From contig JAZTWX010000008.1 of assembly GCA_045636125.1 (NCBI GenBank), forward strand, positions 1 through 37,390: a DNA stretch of 37,390 nucleotides, read 5' to 3'. The DNA comes from HGM04593 sp045636125 (lineage in GTDB: Bacteria > Bacteroidota > Bacteroidia > Bacteroidales > Bacteroidaceae). The notes under the pieces were generated by a model that did not search any database, was not told where the DNA came from, and saw nothing but the letters and a program-made list of their open reading frames with translations. A program made the position numbers and the translations under genes. This document shows, piece by piece, positions 33,248-37,390 of this stretch (positions are counted from its first letter, which is position 1; every line of letters starts with the position of its first letter).

Positions 33248-33456
33248 ACATTCTGCGGGCATCAATCCTTGCAATGCACCGTGCTGTAGACGGCCTTAAG
33301 ACACGCCCACAGCACCTGCTTATCGACGGCAACAAAGGTTACCCCACAGCCAAGCACCGCGCCGCAATACGCGAGTATGGGGTTATACCCCACCACCGCC
33401 TCTCATTCAACCTCTTGGGCGAAGAGCCAAAACAGCTGACATTGTCGTTCGAGTAA
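33226..33456 (+). pseudogene. rnhB 3'-end fragment with 159-bp internal deletion
   Basis: The fragment corresponds to rnhB codons from about 75 ('AAEIDKINILRAS') to the stop and is about 94% identical to 29204-29593. Compared with rnhB it lacks exactly 159 bp (53 codons). In rnhB that segment is bounded by two GCAACAAA 8-mers (29307-29314 and 29466-29473); one copy remains here. The deletion removes catalytic Asp127 and the fragment lacks Asp16/Glu17, so it is inactive. Sequence after the stop also resembles the sequence after intact rnhB. This is probably the original rnhB 3' end, displaced when the island arrived. Confidence 0.9.
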
Positions 33457-33489
33457 AGCCCCCAACTGCAATCAGTAGAAAAACAACAA

Positions 33490-33523
33490 TAAAAAAGCAG
33501 GGCAACCTTTTGGTTGCCCTGCT
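33490..33523 (-). terminator. Terminator of the tsf operon
   Basis: A perfect 11-bp stem, GCAGGGCAACC/GGTTGCCCTGC, around TTTT (33497-33522), followed on the minus strand by a run of T residues. It ends the rplM-rpsI-rpsB-tsf transcript and lies opposite the rnhB fragment. Confidence 0.85.
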
Positions 33524-33546
33524 GCGTTATACTATGTAATATTAAA

Positions 33547-34368
33547 TTACTCAGCACGCAATGTGAAACGCTGGAAGCCTGTTGCTGTGAGCTCCTTGTC
33601 GAAGCCTTTCAAGAAATCGGCAACAGAAATCTTCTCGTTCTGGCAGTAGCCCTGCTGCAAGAGGCAAACCTCTTTGTAGAACTTCTGAATACGACCATCG
33701 GCGATGCGAGCGATCATATTCTCGGGCTTGCCCTCCTCACGAGCTTTGTCCTCGGCAACAGCACGCTCTTTAGCGATAACTGTGGGATCGAGATCCTCGC
33801 TTGTGAGTGCAAGGGGAGCAGAAGCTGCAATCTGCATTGCAATCTCGTGACCTGCCTCCTCGTTAGCCTGTGACAATGCTACCATTGTACAGAGCATATT
33901 CTTCTTCTGGTGGTTGTATGTGAAGATGTTCTCAGCCTCAAGAGTCTTGTAACCATCGAGCTCCATCTTCTCACCTGTGATACCTGAACGAGCTACAATT
34001 GCATCCTGAACAGTAGCCTCGCCAAGGGGAAGAGCCTGAACCTCCTCGATAGTCTTGCACTTTGCAGCAATTGCAGCGTCCAAGATATCCTGTGTCAACT
34101 TGATGAAGTCGGCACCCTGAGCAACGAAGTCGGTCTCACACTTCAAAGCGATGATAGCACCGAAGCCGTTCTCAGCCTTAACGAGTACACAACCCTCAGA
34201 AGCCTCACGGTCGCTACGTTTAGCAGCTACCAACTGACCCTTCTTACGGATAATCTCGATAGCTTTGTCGAAATCGCCTTCAGCCTCTGTCAATGCGTTT
34301 TTGCAGTCCATCATTCCAGCACCGGTCATTGTACGGAGCTTGGAAATATCAGCCATTGTTACAGCCAT
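33547..34368 (-). CDS. tsf: Elongation factor Ts
   Basis: The 273-residue exchange factor recycles EF-Tu by displacing GDP. The N-terminal UBA-like domain contains 'KLRTMTGAGMMDCKNAL', and the conserved core contact TDFVA is at residues 79-83. The C-terminal 'QGYCQNEKISVADFL' segment is also present. It is 39 bp downstream of rpsB on the same strand, the usual rpsB-tsf order, and ends at a strong terminator. Confidence 0.96.
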   Translation of the reverse strand: MAVTMADISKLRTMTGAGMMDCKNALTEAEGDFDKAIEIIRKKGQLVAAKRSDREASEGCVLVKAENGFGAIIALKCETDFVAQGADFIKLTQDILDAAIAAKCKTIEEVQALPLGEATVQDAIVARSGITGEKMELDGYKTLEAENIFTYNHQKKNMLCTMVALSQANEEAGHEIAMQIAASAPLALTSEDLDPTVIAKERAVAEDKAREEGKPENMIARIADGRIQKFYKEVCLLQQGYCQNEKISVADFLKGFDKELTATGFQRFTLRAE

Positions 34369-34407
34369 AGTAGTAAATTGTTTTTAGATTAATAAATTAG
34401 AGAAAAA

Positions 34408-35211
34408 TTACTCTGCAGCCTCTTCTGCCTTAGCTGCACGAGCACGTGTAGTGCGACGGCGTGCGGGCTTCTTCTCTGCATTCTCCTCCTCGTTCTCTGT
34501 AGCCTCGCTGTCTACTTTCTCAACCTTACGCTCTTCCAAGCCCTCAGCGATAGCAGCGCAGCAAGCGTCGAGGATAACCTCTACCGACTTTGTTGCGTCG
34601 TCGTTTGCGGGGATTACGAAGTCGATGTCGTTGGGGTTAGAGTTTGTATCAACGATAGCGAATACGGGGATACCCAAACGGTTAGCCTCGTGAACAGCGA
34701 TGTGCTCTTTCATTACGTCAACCACGAAGATAGCCGAGGGAAGACGTGTAAGGTCGGCGATAGAACCAAGGTTCTTGTCGAGTTTAGCACGCTGACGTGA
34801 AATCTGGAGAATCTCGCGTTTAGAGAGGTTTGAATAAGTACCGTCCATTGTGAGCTTGTCGATAGTAGCCATCTTCTTCACAGCCTTGCGGATTGTGGGG
34901 AAGTTTGTGAGCATACCACCGGGCCAGCGCTCGATAACGTAGGGCATACCTACTGACTGTGCCTTCTCGGCAACAATCTCTTTAAGCTGTTTCTTTGTAG
35001 AAACGAAAAGAATTTTCTTGCCGCCTTTAGCAATCTGCTTCAAGGCCTCGGCAGCTGTCTCAGTCATAGCAGCTGTCTTGTGCAAATCTATAATGTGGAT
35101 ACCATTGCGCTCCATGAAGATGTAAGGAGCCATTGCGGGATTCCATTTACGTTTGAGGTGACCGAAGTGTGCACCGGCCTCCAAAAGTGTGTCGAATGTA
35201 ATTCTAGACAT
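34408..35211 (-). CDS. rpsB: Small ribosomal subunit protein uS2
   Basis: The 267-residue protein begins MSRITFDTLLEAGAHFGHLKRKWNP and contains 'FVSTKKQLKEIVAEKA', 'ERWPGGMLTNF' and 'GIPVFAIVDTNSNP', all typical of S2. The C-terminal ~35 residues are a charged Glu/Lys/Ala/Arg tail as in other Bacteroidetes. A structured 5' leader with nested hairpins (35263-35301) precedes it, possibly for autoregulation. Confidence 0.97.
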   Translation of the reverse strand: MSRITFDTLLEAGAHFGHLKRKWNPAMAPYIFMERNGIHIIDLHKTAAMTETAAEALKQIAKGGKKILFVSTKKQLKEIVAEKAQSVGMPYVIERWPGGMLTNFPTIRKAVKKMATIDKLTMDGTYSNLSKREILQISRQRAKLDKNLGSIADLTRLPSAIFVVDVMKEHIAVHEANRLGIPVFAIVDTNSNPNDIDFVIPANDDATKSVEVILDACCAAIAEGLEERKVEKVDSEATENEEENAEKKPARRRTTRARAAKAEEAAE

Positions 35212-35262
35212 TGTTTTTTTTAATTTAATTGTTTACCTTCTTTTTAGTTAATTTTAACCAAC

Positions 35263-35301
35263 CTCCCGGGTAGCCCACAAAAAGAGCTGTGGAGTCCCGA
35301 G
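35263..35301 (-). promoter_or_regulatory. Nested hairpin in the rpsB leader
   Basis: On the minus strand CTCGGG pairs with CCCGGG (one G-U), enclosing CCACA/TGTGG around an 8-nt loop, about 50 nt before the rpsB ATG. It is a plausible S2 autoregulatory structure; there is no poly-U tail, so a terminator is less likely. Confidence 0.45.
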
Positions 35302-35338
35302 CGGTTTAGATACTAAACGTATATTTCGAGACCGAATA

Positions 35339-35725
35339 TTAACGTTTACTGAACTGGAATCTACGACGAGCCTTGGGCTGACCGGGTTTCTTACGCTCAA
35401 CCTCACGAGCATCGCGAGTAAGGAATCCTTCGGTACGCAAAGCCTTCTTGTCATCGGCGTTGATCTTCACGAGTGCACGAGCAATAGCCAAACGCAATGC
35501 CTGTGACTGACCTGTGAAACCACCACCGTCAAGGTTTACTTTGATATCGTATTTCTCAACTACATCCAAAGCCAACAGAGGCTGTTTTACAACATACTGG
35601 AGAATGCTTGAAGGGAAATAAACCTGCAGATCCTTTTTGTTAATAGTAATTTTTCCGGTACCCTCAGTAACGAAAATACGGGCAACTGCGCTTTTACGTC
35701 TGCCTAATGCGTTTACCATTTCCAT
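35339..35725 (-). CDS. rpsI: Small ribosomal subunit protein uS9
   Basis: The 128-residue protein has 'NALGRRKSAVARIFVTEGTGKITIN', 'GGGFTGQSQALRLAIARALV' and the invariant C-terminus ending FQFSKR, which reaches into the ribosomal P site. It is 8 bp downstream of rplM on the same strand, the standard L13-S9 pair. Confidence 0.97.
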   Translation of the reverse strand: MEMVNALGRRKSAVARIFVTEGTGKITINKKDLQVYFPSSILQYVVKQPLLALDVVEKYDIKVNLDGGGFTGQSQALRLAIARALVKINADDKKALRTEGFLTRDAREVERKKPGQPKARRRFQFSKR

Positions 35726-35733
35726 CTGCTTTC

Positions 35734-36195
35734 TTATTTATAAGAGTTAATATCGATTGTTTTGGGAGTCTGAGCTGCGTGGTTGTGCTCGGGACCCTCG
35801 TAAATATAAAGGTTGTTGAGCAAGTGATCGCCAAGACGGTTCTTGGGGAGCATACCTCTTACAACGTGCTTAACCAAGCGCTCGTAACCTTTGTAACCTT
35901 TGGCAACATCGGCGGGAGTGAAAGATTTCTGACCACCGGGGTAGCCCGAGAAGCGCAGATATACACGGTCTGTCCATTTGTTACCTGTCATTTTAACTTT
36001 GTTTGCGTTGATAATGATTACATTGTCGCCGCAATCAACGTTGGGAGTAAAGCTGGGTTTGTATTTACCCCTCAAGAGCTTGGCTACCTTTGAGCCAAGA
36101 CGACCAAGTACCTGGTCTGTTGCATCTACAACAACCCACTCCTTCTGAGCGGTTGCCTTGTTAACTGAAATTGTTTTGTAGCTTAAAGTATCCAC
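35734..36195 (-). CDS. rplM: Large ribosomal subunit protein uL13
   Basis: I choose the GTG at 36195, giving 153 residues starting MDTLSYKTISVNKA, the usual Bacteroidales length and sequence, with a purine-rich AAAAGGAAT about 6 nt upstream. An ATG at 36228 would add 11 residues (MELLTILKGIK) not typical of the family. The core motifs 'DATDQVLGRLGSKVAKLLRGK', 'CGDNVIIINANKV', 'GYPGGQKS' and 'VRGMLPKNRLG' are normal. It starts the rplM-rpsI-rpsB-tsf operon behind a leader of about 180 nt. Confidence 0.93.
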   Translation of the reverse strand: MDTLSYKTISVNKATAQKEWVVVDATDQVLGRLGSKVAKLLRGKYKPSFTPNVDCGDNVIIINANKVKMTGNKWTDRVYLRFSGYPGGQKSFTPADVAKGYKGYERLVKHVVRGMLPKNRLGDHLLNNLYIYEGPEHNHAAQTPKTIDINSYK

Positions 36196-36380
36196 TTTAA
36201 TTCCTTTTAAAATAGTTAATAATTCCATATTCTTCGACACTCCTCTGCCCTACCACACGGAATTTGGTACCGCAGAAACCCTCTTCGCGCTTGCCCGACC
36301 AATTGGCTAGATTGCATCTGAAACAAACTCAGAGACCTGGAATATCGATTGCCCGTAGCACGGGCTGATAATAATCGGCC
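36196..36380 (-). promoter_or_regulatory. Long structured leader of rplM
   Basis: About 180 nt separate the predicted transcript start from rplM. The RNA contains CCCGT/ACGGG (a small stem near 36345-36360) and several GC-rich blocks. Such leaders often carry an L13 or S9 feedback site. No known motif recognised. Confidence 0.4.
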
Positions 36381-36382
36381 TG

Positions 36383-36413
36383 CAAAATTACTTTTTTTCA
36401 ACGAGATAGGCAA
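36383..36413 (-). promoter_or_regulatory. Promoter of the rplM operon
   Basis: On the minus strand TTG (36413-36411), a 20-nt spacer, then TAATTTTG (36390-36383). Confidence 0.8.
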
Positions 36414-36450
36414 GCAAATGAAACTTTTTTTGAAAAAAAGTACATTTTTC

Positions 36451-36481
36451 TTTGCAGCATAAACAAAAAACATTACCTTTG
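36451..36481 (+). promoter_or_regulatory. Promoter of tRNA-Leu
   Basis: TTTG at 36451-36454, a 19-nt spacer, then TACCTTTG at 36474-36481, about 24 nt before the tRNA. It is divergent from the rplM promoter. Confidence 0.85.
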
Positions 36482-36504
36482 CATCGCAATTGAGAAAAAC
36501 AATT

Positions 36505-36586
36505 GCCCAGATGGCGGAATCGGTAGACGCGCTGGTCTCAAACACCAGTGGGGCAACCCATCCCGGTTCGATCCCGGGTCTGGGTA
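36505..36586 (+). tRNA. tRNA-Leu (anticodon CAA)
   Basis: The acceptor stem GCCCAGA pairs with TCTGGGT (one G-U) plus discriminator A. The D arm is GGCGGAATCGGTAGACGC. The anticodon stem CTGGT/ACCAG holds loop CTCAAAC, with CAA at 36539-36541. A variable arm TGGGGCAACCCA is present, as in class-II tRNAs, and the T arm is CCCGG/CCGGG around TTCGATC. It should read TTG codons. Confidence 0.93.
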
Positions 36587-36587
36587 C

Positions 36588-36619
36588 AACGGAGAAAATA
36601 TATTTTCTCCGTTTTTTAT
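36588..36619 (+). terminator. Terminator after tRNA-Leu
   Basis: A perfect 13-bp palindrome, AACGGAGAAAATA and its complement, runs into TTTTTT. Confidence 0.85.
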
Positions 36620-36712
36620 TTACACGCGCGCGAGAGAGAGAAGAACATAGGGGATCAACGTAAAAAGTTGAGGGATTTGTATTCGCCCAAAGGTTCTTGA
36701 CTTACTATAAAC

Positions 36713-37018
36713 TCCTCGGTGCTATTCTGCGGCTATTCTCTCAATTAATTGAGTTTCTTTTATGTACTTTCGTCACGCGAAAGAACCAAAGCGCCGGCAC
36801 AGAGATTCACGATTCAAACAAAGCTTTGCGTACACGGTCGCTTTGTTTTCGGCGTTGTTGTCTTTACGCGGCAAATTCGGGAACGGAGCAACTCGCTGTG
36901 CACGTTTACCATGCAACGCTGCTTTCCCAGCGCTCAAACAAGCTCCGTTCTTTTTCCTCGTTTGCCGCTAACAACAACTCACGCTCATACAGTGCCGTTT
37001 TTAGGAGATTACTCTTGC
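36713..37018 (+). repeat. 305-bp dispersed repeat, copy 2
   Basis: Same orientation as 471-775, with matching beginning ('TCGGTGCTATTCTGCGGC') and end ('TTTTTAGGAGATTACTC'). Small insertions and deletions near the start shift every frame relative to copy 1, arguing against a conserved protein. The palindrome GTACTTTCG/CGAAAGAAC near the start replaces the different palindrome of copy 1. Confidence 0.9.
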
Positions 37019-37390
37019 AATGAGAAAACAAGAGCAAAAGTAATTCGTCGCTGAAAGTGAAAGTTCGTGCCAGCGAGTGTAACGCAAGCTTGCTTGCAGA
37101 TTACGCAACGAGCGCAGCCGAACTTGGTGAAACAAAAGGCTGCGTTACGCCGCCGCAGAGAGCATGTCGAGCAATGCGCCGGAAAGCCGGAGACATGTTT
37201 GAGCGAAGCGAGTCGTTGACGGCCCAAGCATTTGCGACAAACAGCGAGCGGCAAGCCACGAAGCGACCGAAGAATGTCGCTTGCGACTTGTGAGCAAAGC
37301 AAGTGGCGACCGGCAAGACGACAGCCCGGGTTTTTTGCTTCGCGAAACTCGGGCTGCACTCGGCATTGCACAAACAAGTTTCTCCTCTGC
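37019..37390. repeat. Palindrome-rich non-coding stretch at window end
   Basis: The sequence is full of short direct and inverted motifs (GCGAGCG, GAGCGAAGCGAG, GCAAGCTTGCTTGC) and ends in a hairpin formed by AGCCCGGGTTT and AAACTCGGGCT (about 37323-37354). Several frames are open here but none has a recognisable pattern. It may be a repeat element continuing past the window edge. Confidence 0.5.

Noticed and set aside
37057..37377. Several overlapping open frames at the window end
   Set aside because: They are Arg/Ser/Ala-rich frames on both strands over a palindrome-rich repeat. No start signal or family is seen.

Overview
The window looks like a chromosomal segment of a Bacteroidales bacterium. 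The evidence is repeated promoter-like pairs of the Bacteroidetes type (TTG or TTTG, a spacer of 18-20 nt, then TAnnTTTG), a BtuB/BtuG vitamin B12 uptake locus, DUF5723- and DUF4491-type proteins, lipoproteins with acidic residues after the lipid-attachment Cys, and the gene order around nusA/infB/suf. I would not name a genus from sequence alone.

Layout. Positions 1-1430 hold a 55-residue peptide gene, its terminator, and about 800 bp of nested inverted repeats. Positions 1.4-5.1 kb hold a predicted surface lipoprotein and a DUF5723-type outer-membrane protein. A 100-bp palindromic repeat follows; an identical inverted copy lies at 17.1 kb, so the two bracket 11.8 kb. That bracketed segment carries an S41 protease, tRNA-Asn, a very large two-unit sensor kinase with its response regulator and a small AbgT-like membrane protein, and a cobalamin-riboswitch-controlled btuB plus btuG. 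Positions 17.2-18.9 kb hold a small membrane protein and an ATP-grasp-like protein. Positions 19.1-29.6 kb form one tightly packed plus-strand array: rimP-nusA-infB-cvpA-sufB-sufC-sufD-sufS-rnhB. It joins ribosome maturation, transcription elongation, translation initiation and Fe-S cluster assembly, behind one promoter and a leader hairpin that looks like an attenuator.

Positions 29.6-33.5 kb are a low-GC accessory island between rnhB and tsf. It contains a 91-bp tandem duplication, an internally deleted tyrosine integrase, a frameshifted mobile-element gene, a promoter followed by a small protein and two tandem paralogous C-terminally membrane-anchored proteins of unknown function, a DUF4491 gene, and a primase/helicase-like gene start fused to a second, internally deleted rnhB 3' end. 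The rnhB duplication brackets the island and shows that it entered, or was exchanged, at the rnhB end. Positions 33.5-36.4 kb hold the minus-strand rplM-rpsI-rpsB-tsf ribosomal cluster with structured leaders. tRNA-Leu(CAA) and its terminator follow. The last 700 bp are non-coding repeats, including a second copy of the ~305-bp repeat found at 471-775.

The best candidate for something undescribed is the three-gene cassette at 31.06-32.53 kb (small protein plus two diverged membrane-anchored helical paralogues) in the rnhB island. The duplicated sensor kinase, with one intact and one apparently dead ATPase domain, and the repeat families are the next most interesting.
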